64,000 nucleotides of DNA from Elmis aenea (lineage: Eukaryota; Arthropoda; Insecta; Coleoptera; Elmidae): positions 4,898,001-4,962,000 of the forward strand of contig OX393579.1 in assembly GCA_947652605.1 (NCBI GenBank). The letters run 5' to 3'. Positions 13,227-24,779 of the stretch are shown piece by piece. Each line of letters begins with the position of its first letter. The stretch's first letter is position 1. The notes beneath the pieces were generated by a model. It was not told the DNA's origin. It ran no database searches and saw only the letters and a list, made by a program, of their open reading frames with translations. A program made the translations under genes and the position numbers.

Positions 13227-13714
13227 CTATACCAACCAGGAAGGGTCACGATATGTTGTCGCTATAATCTGATCAAGGCTGTGTTTATTGCATCAAGAAC
13301 ATCAAAACTAAATGTTGTGCAGAGTTATACGTGCCACTGGCCATTTCCTTCGGAAAAATAGGGCAAAAACTGGAAAGTTGAATAAGAAAGGTAATTTTTG
13401 CAATCGCGTTGGCCATGAAACCGTCAGAAATAAAATTGAAATTCTTCTATTCACCAAATCGCGCGTTCTTTGCAAGTAAAATGGTGCTAAGTTTTTGAAA
13501 AAATCTTAAACGGTTCCAGAGAAAAACGTCAAAAACGAAACCCGATCGCAAAAATTACTTTTATTATCCAGCTTTTCAGTTTTTCCCCTATTTTTCCGAA
13601 GGAAATGGCCAGTGGCACGTTTAACTCTGCAAAACATTTAGTTTTGATGTTCTTGATGCAATAAACACAGCCTTTATAAGATTCTAGCGACAACATATCG
13701 TGACCTTTCCTGGT
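13227..13714. repeat. Inverted repeat / foldback without CAGGG ends
   Basis: Arms at about 13227-13409 and 13538-13714 are reverse complements (GTCACGATATGTTGTCGCTA against TAGCGACAACATATCGTGAC; GGCCATTTCCTTCGGAAAAA against its complement) separated by ~130 bp. Ends read CCAGGAAGGGTCAC and GTGACCTTTCCTGG. No transposase remnant or clear target duplication. Confidence 0.8.
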
Positions 13715-13799
13715 GAGTGTTTTGTTTAACATCCCATAGTATTCTAGATTTTAAATTTTCTCTATAATTAGCATGAATATTTTGTTGCGCATTAAAATG

Positions 13800-13863
13800 G
13801 AAAACATTTTTTTTTAATATCTCAAAAAAAAGTTACTTACGCCACTTTCAAAATAAACGGCTC
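13800..13863. repeat. Family C terminal fragment
   Basis: Contains AATATCTCAAAA followed by TTACGCCACTTTCAAAATAA and ACGGCTCA, the terminal sequence shared with 3200-3240 and 39068-39171. Confidence 0.6.
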
Positions 13864-14879
13864 ATATTTTGATAATGTTCATGATTTGACAAAAACCCAA
13901 TTAAAGATTATGAATTTGTTTTATAAAAAAGTAAATTAGTGAAATCTTTATTTTGGCAAAATTCCTAGGGCTACACGTTTTTGCCTTTTTATTATAACTC
14001 CAATCTTATTATCATATTTGCAAAATTTTACTTGTATGCCATCAAAAACTGCTTTTAAATGAAGTAATAAACCACTAATTTCACCAAGGATACTTTTATG
14101 GATGTTAATTAGATGCGATATTATATATTCGAACCTGTTGTGCCACGACTGATATAGCAACAATAAAAATTTAAGTAAGAACTGCCCCCGATACCTGTTG
14201 ATTTATATTCAGACCGACGAGGCACCGAACGCCGGCTAATGATAAATACAGAACGAAAACCCTTTGGCATTTGTATGCCAGGCCTCGCGTGGCACATGAA
14301 ATATCAAACAATAGCGCACCGTGACTCTTATCATCAATTTGAATCTCAAGTCCAATCAATCAGTTGTCCTTTTTCGGTCTTGAAACGTTTGAAAATGGAA
14401 CACAATGTTTAGCTAACGATCGCTTCCGTGCAGCAATAATTCAGGATATGGATGATGTCTTTAGCAGATCGTTTTGCTAAATTTTAATACAAGTCAACAA
14501 AAAAACGGCTTTTGACATTTAATAACCAACTTAAATGGTTTAAGACCTAAGCATTTGTTCAATGCATAAATGTTTTGTTTCCATTGTTAAGAGCAGAACT
14601 TCAATAATCGAGTATCATCATTGCTTCCTTTACATCGTGTCCCCAATTTCCTCTTGGTCGGCATCTTCTTTCTCTTGTATATGGCGGAACCACACTCTCA
14701 CACCCATCGTAGACTTTAGCCAAGACTATGAAGACTGTAGGTATGTGTCGCCCGATTGCAAAATAAATCCTTTTCAAGCACTTGTTTAAGGCAGAAAACT
14801 TTGCAAGATTTCCAGATCGAAAGCCGTTTCGTTCTTCGACAACCTCCATGTCCCCTTCAGTTTTCTTTTTAAGTATTTT
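13864..14879. other. Unassigned tract
   Basis: No recognised gene or repeat. Several 62-82-codon frames on both strands overlap one another and show no motifs. Confidence 0.35.
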
Positions 14880-15230
14880 TTCCAGTCTAGTATGGGCAGA
14901 TACATTAAGTAGATATAATATGAGTATTAATAAACCAAAGACAAAAGCTATGGTTATAGCGAAAAATCATGAACCAGTTTTACTACGCATGCCAGAAAGT
15001 AGATGCGAGAAAATAGGATGGAAAATGAAGATGGGGGGAAAAAGAAATAGAGGAAGACCAGCAATAAAATGGGAAAAAGAAGTGAGGCAGAGACTAGAAG
15101 AAAAAGGAGTCAGCTGGAGATATGTGCCACAGTTAGCTAACGATAAGGAGTGGAGGAAGATAATACAGAAATAGAAAAGCATACCTCGACACCGAAAGAT
15201 ACAAGAGGGTCCGATTAAGAAGAAAAAGAA
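14880..15230 (+). pseudogene. Internally deleted non-LTR retrotransposon C-terminus
   Basis: A 130-codon open frame (14782-15174) carries retrotransposon sequence from about codon 37. VWADTLSRYNMSINKPKTKA is the stretch after the RT catalytic FADD box. It is then joined, after about 25 residues, to the basic tail GGKRNRGRPAIKWEKEVRQR and WRYVPQLANDKEWRKIIQK, ending in a stop at 15172-15174. Several hundred residues normally separate these two parts, so the frame is a deletion product. The 3' flank GAAGAAAAAGAAATA is A-rich. The first ~36 codons are probably unrelated flank. Fragments of the same family lie at 1613, 26609 and 37450. Confidence 0.75.
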
Positions 15231-16695
15231 ATATTTTTTAATAAATTCTCTTCCGGTCCTCTATAATTGGTGCAATTATTACAATCTCCTTTTTACTATA
15301 CCACTGTATGTAGTCCTTTTTCTAACATTATTGGTTTAATATTCATATTTAAATACCAGGTTTTACTGTTTGTCGACAAAATACATTTCTCTATTTTGGT
15401 CCAATACAAAAAGGCAACTTTAGCAGCATAAAGAACCGAATTTCTTTTGACTAATAAAGCTCGAAATGACCTTGCATTCCAAAAGCCAACGTTCCAGTGA
15501 CTTTGAACTTGGTATTTCTTACACACTCAAAAACATTTTATCCTAGGGCGTGATCTTATGTTCATTGAATAAGAAAAAATGACAGTAAATGTAACACAAT
15601 TACCACATCGTGAAAGCTTTTTTTGCCGTGCGCTTTTCTTAGCGCAGTTTTTGTTTACTTTTTTTACGTGATATCACAACGCAATTCGTTCAGCAAACCG
15701 CATTAATAATAAATACTGTAAAGACACGTTCAACATGCTTGCGTTCCGAAATGATCGATATTTAGAACAATGTTGTGCAAACATAAAATGCGACTAGACA
15801 CGATATATCAGTATGATAAATTACCATTTCCGTTAAACTTAATATTAAGCGCCCAAGTTCCAACGTTATTAATCTCCCAGACTGTGCTTGCATCATAATA
15901 ATAACCCTGCTCTATGTAACGAGTAATTGCACAGACATTTATATAATTTCATTGTCGTATTAAGCATGAGATTTATAAAGAATCCGTTTAATGAGATGTG
16001 GTGGAATGTGGACCAGACTGAAAAACGGATGTAGAGATCATTAATGGGCAAAAATTTCATAAAATACCACAATTTGCCATCTTTCACTTTAATAATACTG
16101 CCATATCTAATTCTAAAATTTAATACTACTTACAAAAAGGATTGAAAATATTGTTAAGCCATAATACGTACGTAGCTTCTTTTGTAATTCAACCTGAGAT
16201 TTCTTGGGATTATTTTTTACAATACATCACAAACTGGGTTTCCTAAAGTTTACAGGATTCTTACATATTTTGTGACATCCAATGTACTATTTAAAAATTA
16301 AGCTCAGTAACTGAACCACCATTTATTATCAACAAACTTTTAAAACTCTCAGAAAAATAACCGACTCCCGACTTCTGAGTCGGTACTTTTTAATGAACTT
16401 ATTATAAATTTATAATAACCATGCAAATTTTTATGTGAAAAATATGTTATAAAAGTTACATATTTTTATTTAGGCCTTTATTGACCGTAAAATCTGGCGT
16501 ATAATACGCATGCTTGATTCAGCCCTTAATTTTCTGGTTATACGGATATTTGTTTTCAATATTTTGTGTTATGATACATATGTAAAAAATAAACTGAAAG
16601 GATAATTATTTCGCTTCATTTTCACACTTAAATTTGGCAGATGTAGTTTATTTTCGATATCAAAAGTTATGTATCTTTTGTACTTGCGTATTGTA
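15231..16695. other. Unassigned tract
   Basis: No gene recognised. At 16353-16390 a short hairpin contains ACCGACTCCCGACTTCTGAG followed by TCGGTA, resembling the GACTCC-rich block at 18340-18425. Confidence 0.35.
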
Positions 16696-17773
16696 CAGGG
16701 TGGTCCAAATTCGATGGGATATTATTATTAAAAATAAATACATCAACCCTTATAATTATACAGGGTGTGTAAAAATTGGCGGAAGGGCTACACGGAGCGA
16801 TGTTCTTCGTAAAATTCTAAGTCGAAAATCTTAATACGAAAATGTTGTACCATGCTTCCTATGGCCTCAGGAACCATTTAAAGAAAGAAAAAATTGGCAA
16901 CATTGCATACATTGATTTGCGTTTGGACATTTTTTTATCAGCAATTTTTACTTAGGTATTTACATTTTTTGTTCGAACTGAAAGCCTTCAGTTCGTAAAC
17001 ATAGCTGCAAACTTTTGGGTATGGTAAAACACAAACAAGAAATAATTACGAGAAAAACAGAGATGACAGCTAAGGACAATGTTGCCATATGTATTACTGT
17101 CATTAAAATCAGTGATTTACATATTTTCAACACCAATTTTTGAAAGGAAGAACACAATATCTAGGAAAAAATACTATTCGAAATTTATTTTTATTCCAAA
17201 TTGCAGCTTTTTCATTTGCAAGTATTAAATAATAACGCCTATTAAAGGACTAAATGTCAAAGCTTTGAGGACCTCTTGCAGACACAGCAAGCGTGGTACA
17301 ACATTTTTGTATTAAGATTTTCGACTTGGAATTTTACGAAGAACATCGCCCCGTGTAGCCCTTCCGCCAATTTTTACACACCCTGTATATTTGAAGTGAA
17401 AAAAAAAAGAAATTTAAATAGGACATAGCGAACTATAGCTTCCATTTAAAAAAAGTAAGTCTGTCATAACTTTTTAACAGCGAGCGTAAAAAAAAATTTG
17501 GTACTTTTAAAATCTACCTAAAAATATCTAAAAATAATCTTCATAAACTTTTTCGATATTTACAACAATAAGTAAAAATATGACACATTATAAATATAAC
17601 CAAAAAAAAAAACAGTTTTTCTTTAATAACTCAAAAACCGGATATGATAAAATAATTTTTTAACCGGTTCTGAGTTTGTCCCAAAAAACTGCACATTTTT
17701 GGCTATTGAACCGTTTCTCTATCTTGACTATTAAGCGAGATACCCACGTATTCCCATCGAATTTGTACCACCA
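16696..17773. mobile_element. Foldback family A copy, interrupted
   Basis: Left end CAGGGTGGTCCAAATTCGAT preceded by TA. The right part (17391-17773) matches 540-926 and ends CATCGAATTTGTACCACC, with its last CCCTG lost. Only about 24 bp of inverted repeat remain at the left, so this copy has an asymmetric deletion. The 625-bp element at 16761-17385 is inserted in it. Confidence 0.75.
16761..17385. mobile_element. Foldback element nested in family A copy (625 bp)
   Basis: Begins CAGGGTGTGTAAAAATTGGC and ends with the inverted complement. Arms are about 95 bp (to 16855 and from 17291) with an unpaired ~435-bp interior. TA flanks both ends (16759-16760, 17386-17387). The family A copies at 41080 and 500 lack it. 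Confidence 0.85.
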
Positions 17774-20166
17774 TTTAGCAATTGTGCTCAATCTAGGAAA
17801 CATTTTTGGTAATCTTATACAACAAAAATAATATTACAATATTATGGACAAGTAAGCCTCCACTACTGCGCAAATGCGTACCAATTTACAAAACTTCTCT
17901 TCAAAACACCCCTCGTTGTACATCGCCTTTGTAACTATTAATTTCTTCAATACTTAGGGTTAATTAAACAAAACAAAATTACTCATTAGAAAAGTTTTAA
18001 CTTTAGAACCATATTTCTATTACCTTGACCTTAAAAACTTCAAAATAAAGGCACTATCGGCTTTCGAAAACTTTCAAATGTCAACACGGGGTAAGACTTG
18101 GTTGACTACAAAACTAACCCTACCGTGTATCGTGTATCACACAAATGGAATTCTTGTGCTGTCTATAAACCCTATCGAGTCAAGTATTTTTCGCAGATAA
18201 AATTTGGACGTGCACATACAAAACTAGTTTGTGTTAGTTTAATCGTTCCCGTTTCCGTAAAAAAAAAGCGATTGACAAGATTATTTTGTTTCAGTTTTAA
18301 ATCTTTTATTATGTTCTTATCCTTGAAAAAACTAAATCAAAAAGAGTCAGGAGTTGGTAGTTTTTTCGACTCCCGACTCCTCAAAAAAGCTCCGACTCCT
18401 CGACTCCCGACTCCCTATCCCTGCTACAACCACAACTTCATAAATTGACAGAGAAAACACATAAATTACTCCTAACATTTTAAGATCTTGCTTTTTATCA
18501 TCCTGCATTATTTAAACCACCAATAATAACACGAATTTTTCTAATAATATAAATACACTTTCCACGCTACAGTTTATAACTAATTCACGATCTAGCAACG
18601 AAAACACAGTCGAGCAGTGTTGTAACAAACTTTTCGTAGAAGTTTGCCGGACTATGTCGAGCATATTTGTCGTGGCCCTTGGTGTACACGCTATTTCCGA
18701 AACAGAACAGCCAATTTAACGTACACATTGTACTACGTATGTATTAAAACCGCAAGATAATCAATAATACTATTATGTGATACCATTATGGGATAATAAC
18801 GGTGTGATACAATCAATTTAACGTGTGGATGTAATTCTATGCTGAAATTTATAATCTTAATGTAATATTGTACACATTATTACAATTTTAGTTACGAGGG
18901 GTGTTTTTTATATTCGCGGAATGAGACGGAAGACAAAAAGCAGTTGGGCTAAAATAATTTTTTTCTGCGTCCGTCCAGAAAATCAGTTGTTTCCGGTCAA
19001 TTTTTAGGCTGGAAAATACATCTTTACTGGCCTAGGCCAGAAAGTAACTGGTTGCCATTGTATTAAGTTGTGTTTACCTGCTTAGGCCGGAAAGTAGTTG
19101 GTTGCCATGGCGATGAGTTGTATTGTTGATTTGCGCTGTCAAACAAGCGTCATTATACCACCAAGCGAGTTTTCACCTGTAGTTTGTTAAGGTATTGTTT
19201 AATTAATGATTGTGGCGATAGCGATTTTGGTGTCAATGGCGGACGCAGAAAAAATATTGTACATAACATACCCGGAAAAGGTCTTTACTGGACTCGTATG
19301 CTACCAGGACTCGCCTACGGCTCGTCCAAGAACTGCCTACTCGTCCAGTAAAGCACCACTTTCCGGTCTTGTTACGTAAATAACGATTGTTGCATCAGAT
19401 GATCATTTTCAGACATAGTGCTGATTGTCTTATTAGTTCATTCAAAATGGTCGAAAGTACAAGTTAATGTGGGTTTTACATTTAAAAAGGTCGAATACTA
19501 AGTTTCTTGCAGTAATTAAATTCCTCACCAAACAGGAAAAAAGTGCGGAAAACATCCTGAATGAATTTTAGATAAAATGTGAAAAGGCAATAGCTCGTTA
19601 TTATTTTGCAAAATAACATTACAGATCTCTTATTTACTAAAAGATCGTTCGGTAATCTCTTGACTGAGGCATTTAACATTTCAGCATGACATAAAACGCT
19701 TTACGTTCATGAAATTTTCATCTATAAGTTTAATAGTTAATTCCAAGAAAAATCTCGCGATGTGCTCAATATCCAGTGACATTCTTCCACATGTCATTTT
19801 TTATTAAGGGCGACGTGTATGACACGGGCTGAAGGATTGAACATCGAGTAAACTGCAAACTAAATTGGGTTACTCGGTAAAAATCGATCGAAGAATGAGG
19901 AAATCTAATTTAATGCGGCGCTTTTTAATAAAATGGTTGCGAAATGGAACATTTTAAATTGGTGGAAAAGAGAGACCAATACACATTTTTAAATAACACG
20001 CCAGAAAAAAACAAACAGATATTAAATGCCTAATAAAATACGTCGCTAATGGAAGGAGCATACTTTAAAGCGGTAGCGCTGAACATTTTTTTTTAATAGT
20101 CAATCGTCTTTAATTTTTTAAAAGCTTTACAAAACTGAAACTTTTATTCGCAAATAATTGTTTATA
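17774..20166. other. Unassigned tract with GACTCC-rich block and diverged repeats
   Basis: At 18340-18425 the sequence is rich in CGACTCCCGACTCC; its complement starts CAGGGATAGGGAGTCGGGAG, which resembles an hAT terminus. At 19010-19110 the motif GGCC-GAAAGTA-CTGGTTGCCAT occurs twice about 60 bp apart. Around 19270-19360, CTTTACTGGAC and GTCCAGTAAAG form an inverted pair. No coding sequence is supported. Confidence 0.45.
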
Positions 20167-20281
20167 CAGGGTCCGGCAAAATGATCTCCCACATTTTAAT
20201 CTTTAATAAAAACGCCTATGTAAATGCTATTTAGATTTTATTTTTATTAACTGAAAATGTATGCTATGCCATTTGTTTTTA

Positions 20282-20626
20282 TTAAGTTTTAAAAATTACA
20301 GAGTCCAAATAGCGACCATTTTTTTCGATACACATTCGAAGCTGTATTCTGAAAGTTTCCATCACTCGAGCAGTAATTTGAGGCGATATTCCTGTAATTT
20401 CTTGGCGTATTGCTGCTTTCAATTCGTCAATGGTTCGGGGATGGTGTTGAAAAACCTTCGCTTTCAGGTAGCCCCAAAGGAAAAAGTCGCATGGGGCAAG
20501 ATCGGGCGAACGCGCAGGCCACCCAACGTTTCCACGTAACGAGATACGTGTCCTGGAAACATTTCCCTTAAAACGTCCATTGTCCTTCTTGCCGTATGAG
20601 CCGTAGCTCCAACCTGTTGAAACCAT
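20282..20626 (-). pseudogene. Mariner transposase C-terminal part, left mirror copy
   Basis: Nearly identical to the right copy, read on the minus strand: SLRGNVGWPARSPDLAPCDF then FLWGYLKAKVFQHHPRTIDE and a C-terminus DSVIFKT followed by stop. One base is missing relative to the right arm near 20541-20546, so the QQDGATAHTA box lies in another frame. A few substitutions (for example RIQLRMCIEKNGRYL against RNQLRMYIEKNGRHL) show that the arms have diverged slightly since the duplication. Confidence 0.85.
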
Positions 20627-20654
20627 ACATCCGGATGTTCAAGTTCTCTAAGTT

Positions 20655-21008
20655 TTGGATGTATGGTTTCAACAGGATGGAGCTACGGCTCATACGGCAA
20701 GAAGGACAATGGACGTTTTAAGGGAAATGTTTCCAGGACACGTAATCTCGTTACGTGGAGACGTTGGGTGGCCTGCGCGTTCACCCGATCTTGCCCCATG
20801 CGACTTTTTCCTTTGGGGCTACCTGAAAGCGAAGGTTTTTCAACACCACCCCCGAACCATTGACGAATTGAAAGCAGCAATACGCCAAGAAATTACAGGA
20901 ATATCGCCTCAAATTACTGCTCGTGTGATGGAAACTTTCAGAAATCAGCTTCGAATGTATATCGAAAAAAATGGTCGCCATTTGGACTCTGTAATTTTTA
21001 AAACTTAA
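20655..21008 (+). pseudogene. Mariner transposase C-terminal part (DDE domain), right copy
   Basis: A 117-codon open frame beginning in the loop. MDVWFQQDGATAHTARRTM contains the second catalytic Asp (residue 8). GWPARSPDLAPCDFFLWGYL contains the third (residue 50). The 41 residues between them give a DD41D spacing, as in the rosa/Visitor groups of the IS630-Tc1-mariner superfamily; this group assignment is an inference. It ends naturally (VIFKT, stop). Missing are the N-terminal DNA-binding domains and the first catalytic Asp. The initial Met is just the first ATG in truncated sequence. Confidence 0.88.
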
Positions 21009-21125
21009 TAAAAACAAATGGCATAGCATACATTTTCAGTTAATAAAAATAAAATCTAAATAGCATTTACATAGGCGTTTTTATTAAAGATTAAAATGTG
21101 GGAGAACATTTTGCCGGACCCTGTA

Positions 21126-22180
21126 TAACAAAGAAATCACTAACATCAGCGGTTCTAAACCGATTTGGCAAACATACATATTTTATGGTGTAATAACATC
21201 ATAAAATTTTAATTTTTATTCAACATACCAACAAAAGCTTTTAGTGCCATTTCTAAACAAACATCTAAAACAAAAATAAACAAAACCTTAAAACGAACAA
21301 TCGGCAATTGTTCTGTTAAACAAGTCAAAAAGTAAACGCGAAAGAATCAAGTGAACTTAAGAGAGTACACATGTATCTAAAAATCAGGGCTTTTATATAA
21401 ATAGCAAGCTGTTGGAAGTTCGAAAAAAATCAGGCAAAGTAAACAATTGTGTGTCGTATATTTTCTGTGTACGGGTTTATTTCTCAATTCTTTCTCCGCC
21501 TGATTTCCACGAGTGAAGCCAAACACACATCAGCATAAATAATTTATGTCGCACGTAAAAGTTAGGTGAAGAATGGGTGCATATTTAAAATGATTTGTGT
21601 CGACAGCTTTTTTTAGGTCGCGACATTACTTTTATTTGCAGGTACAAGTAAATAAAAAAACATGCATTTCATTTTTAAGGCGGACATATTATCCTCGTGA
21701 TAAACTGCGCACAAAAAAAAAAACTCTCACAGGCTAATTTATATCACTAAAAATTATTTTTATTATAATCGACACTTAAAAAGATATGTTAATCGGTATT
21801 GTTTAATGAAACTTAGCCCATTTCCTATAGAAATATCGTGCATTCCACGCTCGTGTAGGTATTTTTAAAATGCCAACATCACGTGATTGAATCGACCCAT
21901 TTGATCATTTTAATATCAGTTAATATCTTTATAATATTGCTACGATTAGAACACGCAACAGTGAGTTATTTAAATAGATTATAACACAAAAATGTATCGC
22001 TAGATGAAAAAGATAAATTGAAACATAATACTTTTTAGTTAGCAACCAACTTTCGTTATAAATTTATTATTTAGGTGAACATAATATCGCACTAAACTCT
22101 AACCAAACTGCAACATCAGTAAACTGATGAAATTCATTAAAGTAACTTAATTAATTAATGACCACTTGATATAACACAGC
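21126..22180. other. Unassigned AT-rich tract
   Basis: I see no coding, RNA or repeat signal. Confidence 0.4.
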
Positions 22181-22182
22181 TA

Positions 22183-23121
22183 GAGTAAAGTGCCCTAATA
22201 TGGAACAGTTACCTATTATGGAATACATCTTTAATGACAATGAATAAGCGATATCTGTTGAAAAGTATATGTACCTATTTGTACATTGATCACACATTCC
22301 CAAATGTAAAATAGTTAAAAAAAATATTCACTAGATCACATAACAGTTTCAAATATATTTTTCACGTGCTACTGAGTTTTTAGGCTAAATCTTTCAGTGC
22401 AAAATATTATATGCTAGGGTAAATGATATAAAATATTTTATTGCATGTTTATTTAGCATGAGCCTTTACATTTCAATTAAATAGACCAAAATTTTGATTG
22501 GGGCCATTTCATGTTTTACATAATATCGATTTTGGAAATGTCACATTGACAACTAATATGGAATACATAGAGGTGCCTTATAATAAATATGATTATGGTC
22601 AATAAGTACAGCAATATGGGTTCAGTGTCAAAAGTGTCAGAAATGGGCAGACGAAAAATGTGCAAAATACCCAAAAAAAAACAATTCTATTGTCCTACCT
22701 GTAAAAAATAAATAAATTATCAACATTTAGTTCGAATGACACTTGAATTATAATTTAATTTACATAAATAACAGAGTTTTGGTTTGGTTTAAGTAATAAT
22801 GCAAATCAGAAAGAAATAAAAGATTAATCTATGAGCAGTTGTTTATTTTAATGTATATTTCCTATATAATTCTATATTCCATATTAAGAACCCCTTGTAT
22901 TCCATATTAGGTTCCCCGGGAGCTTAATATGAAATAGTAGTAACATTTAAAAAAAATAGCTATATAAGAAATATCTACCGTAATATCGTACCAGAATTCG
23001 AGTAATGTGTTGCGTATTCATTACAAATTCCTTATAATTTTTTTTTTGCAAAATTTTGTTGAATAAATGTGAATATTATTGCCGAATACAAAAAAGTATT
23101 CCATATTAGGGCACTTTACTC
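22183..23121 (+). mobile_element. Pogo-like Tc1/mariner element, internally deleted (939 bp)
   Basis: Terminal inverted repeats GAGTAAAGTGCCCTAATATG (22183) and its complement (ending 23121) are flanked by TA on both sides. Degenerate internal copies of the ATATGGAA motif recur throughout (22215, 22557, 22873, 22898). The interior keeps a zinc-finger tail seen at the C-terminus of many pogo/Tigger-like transposases. Family assignment rests on the TA duplication plus that tail. Confidence 0.75.
22593..22711 (+). pseudogene. Cys-rich C-terminal tail of a pogo-like transposase
   Basis: Translation from 22593 gives WVQCQKCQKWADEKCAKYP and, after a one-base shift in an A-run at 22673-22681, QFYCPTCKK then stop. 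The pattern W-x-x-C-x2-C-x-K-W-A-x-E-x-C-A ... Y-C-x2-C matches the PHD/RING-like finger that ends many pogo-family transposases. Everything upstream (helix-turn-helix and DDE core) is deleted. Confidence 0.72.
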
Positions 23122-23123
23122 TA

Positions 23124-24777
23124 TTATTAAAACTTTTGGAAATATACATTTGACGTCATTGGAAAATTTTGGCAAAACATTCTACAACTCTAAAATGTAT
23201 TGGATAAATCTAATATAATTTTCTAAAGTTTTAGATCATGTGAACGGCTCTATTATTACGATCAAAGAACAAAATTCCGCTAATTATAATAAGCAGGAAA
23301 CTGAGAATTGGTAATAAGACAAACAAGGCCATCAGAAAATAAAGAATTTGAATTGCCAACACAATCACATTACGAACTGCTTTCAATAAAAGAATAAAAA
23401 TACAAAGATATTGAACATCTTTCAAAATTTTGTTATTCTGAATCCATTAAGAATCTCTACCCTAATCTACCTCATTAAAACAATTTTATTAATAAATAAT
23501 ATAATTATTTATTAGTGTGTGTAAATAATTCTTAATCACATCCCAAGTTTATTTTTGTTTCAAATAAGTTACAATAAATGGTTTACACATGGTATTTTTT
23601 CATTGACATTCCTTATTTTGCAGCATTAATTTAACAGGTCATTTGGAATAACTAATTATCATGACTTAAATAAATATTGTTTTTCACATTCATTGATTAA
23701 TACTAATTTATAATAATATGATCCATAGTAAAATAAAGTTTGGTTGAAGCAGCTCCATGAACAAAAAATAGTAGACTTTAAAATCTTTAAAATCGAATTG
23801 TAAAAATCTTATCAAAATTGACATTCCTTGTTTTTACCTAACACCCTTCATATGAAGCAGGTGAAAATAGTCCCCATTTCTACACAACCTACAAACAACC
23901 CTAAGAAATGTTTTTAATTATATTATATCATAAGAAAATCAAAACTACGTCTTAAGAAATTAGCAACAAAGTGGCCTCCAAACATATACACTGCTACTAA
24001 AATCCAAACCAAATTAACCCCATATATTTCTCAGTTTGAAAAATGTTATCGTGTTGTGATTATGGTGGCTTAGAATTAGGACCTTAAACAAAACTTACAG
24101 CACAAGAAAAGGAATCTTCCTAATGCCAACTTTGCGTGCCAAACAACCTAACTTTCACGGCCTTATCTTCTATCTCATAACAAACCCTCAACAAAACAAA
24201 ATAATAATAAAACATGCGTTATAGCAGCCCCGAAAAAACATTAGTGGCTGCGTAATACAAAGAAACATATTTCGAGTTATTATGGACGCATTAGACCATT
24301 ATAATCAAACACATTAAACAAACTTAGTGTAGGGCCACGAATCAACATTAATTATTTACACAGTACTTGGTTCACCTTCTGTTTGTCTATGATCTTGGTT
24401 ATATTATTTAATCCCACACCGGGGAATTCGCTTTCATTATGTATTGGTGGAGGCGCCGTGCAGACTTATAATATCTTACGTATTATAACGAGATGCAGCT
24501 TCGTGAAATTTGTTTAAATATTGTTTTTAACGCTTGAATTTACAAACAAAATAGTTTCGTCATAGTTGTTGGCATTTATTAGCTTCTTTCGCAAACAAAT
24601 AAAACTTTAATTATAGGTATTTATTAAGTACTAACAAAGATAATGTAGGTACTACTTAAACTATTATTTGTATTGTGTATTTTGATCGAAGATGTATTCT
24701 TTCTCGATAATTATAAGAGAAGAAAAATTGTACGAAATAAAATAACCAAAAAGCAAAACAAAAATAATAATAGATTA
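23124..24777. other. Unassigned AT-rich tract
   Basis: No gene supported. A GC-richer spot at 24410-24480 (GGTGGAGGCGCCGTGCAGAC) has no recognised identity. The 64-codon hydrophobic frame at 23231-23425 (-) is probably chance in T-rich sequence. Confidence 0.35.
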
Positions 24778-24779
24778 TA

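Larger units (their letters stand above)
20167..21123. mobile_element. Palindromic Tc1/mariner derivative, TA target duplication (957 bp)
   Basis: Ends CAGGGTCCGGCAAAATG-TCT inverted at both sides, flanked by TA (20165-20166, 21124-21125). The element is a near-perfect hairpin: arms of ~465 bp (20167-20636 and 20659-21123) around a ~22-bp loop. Each arm encodes the same transposase C-terminal region reading outward from the centre, so a half element has been duplicated head to head. It cannot encode a complete transposase. Confidence 0.9.

Noticed and set aside
23231..23425. 64-codon hydrophobic minus frame as a small membrane protein
   Set aside because: Hydrophobic content follows from A/T-rich codons; no start context or neighbours support it.
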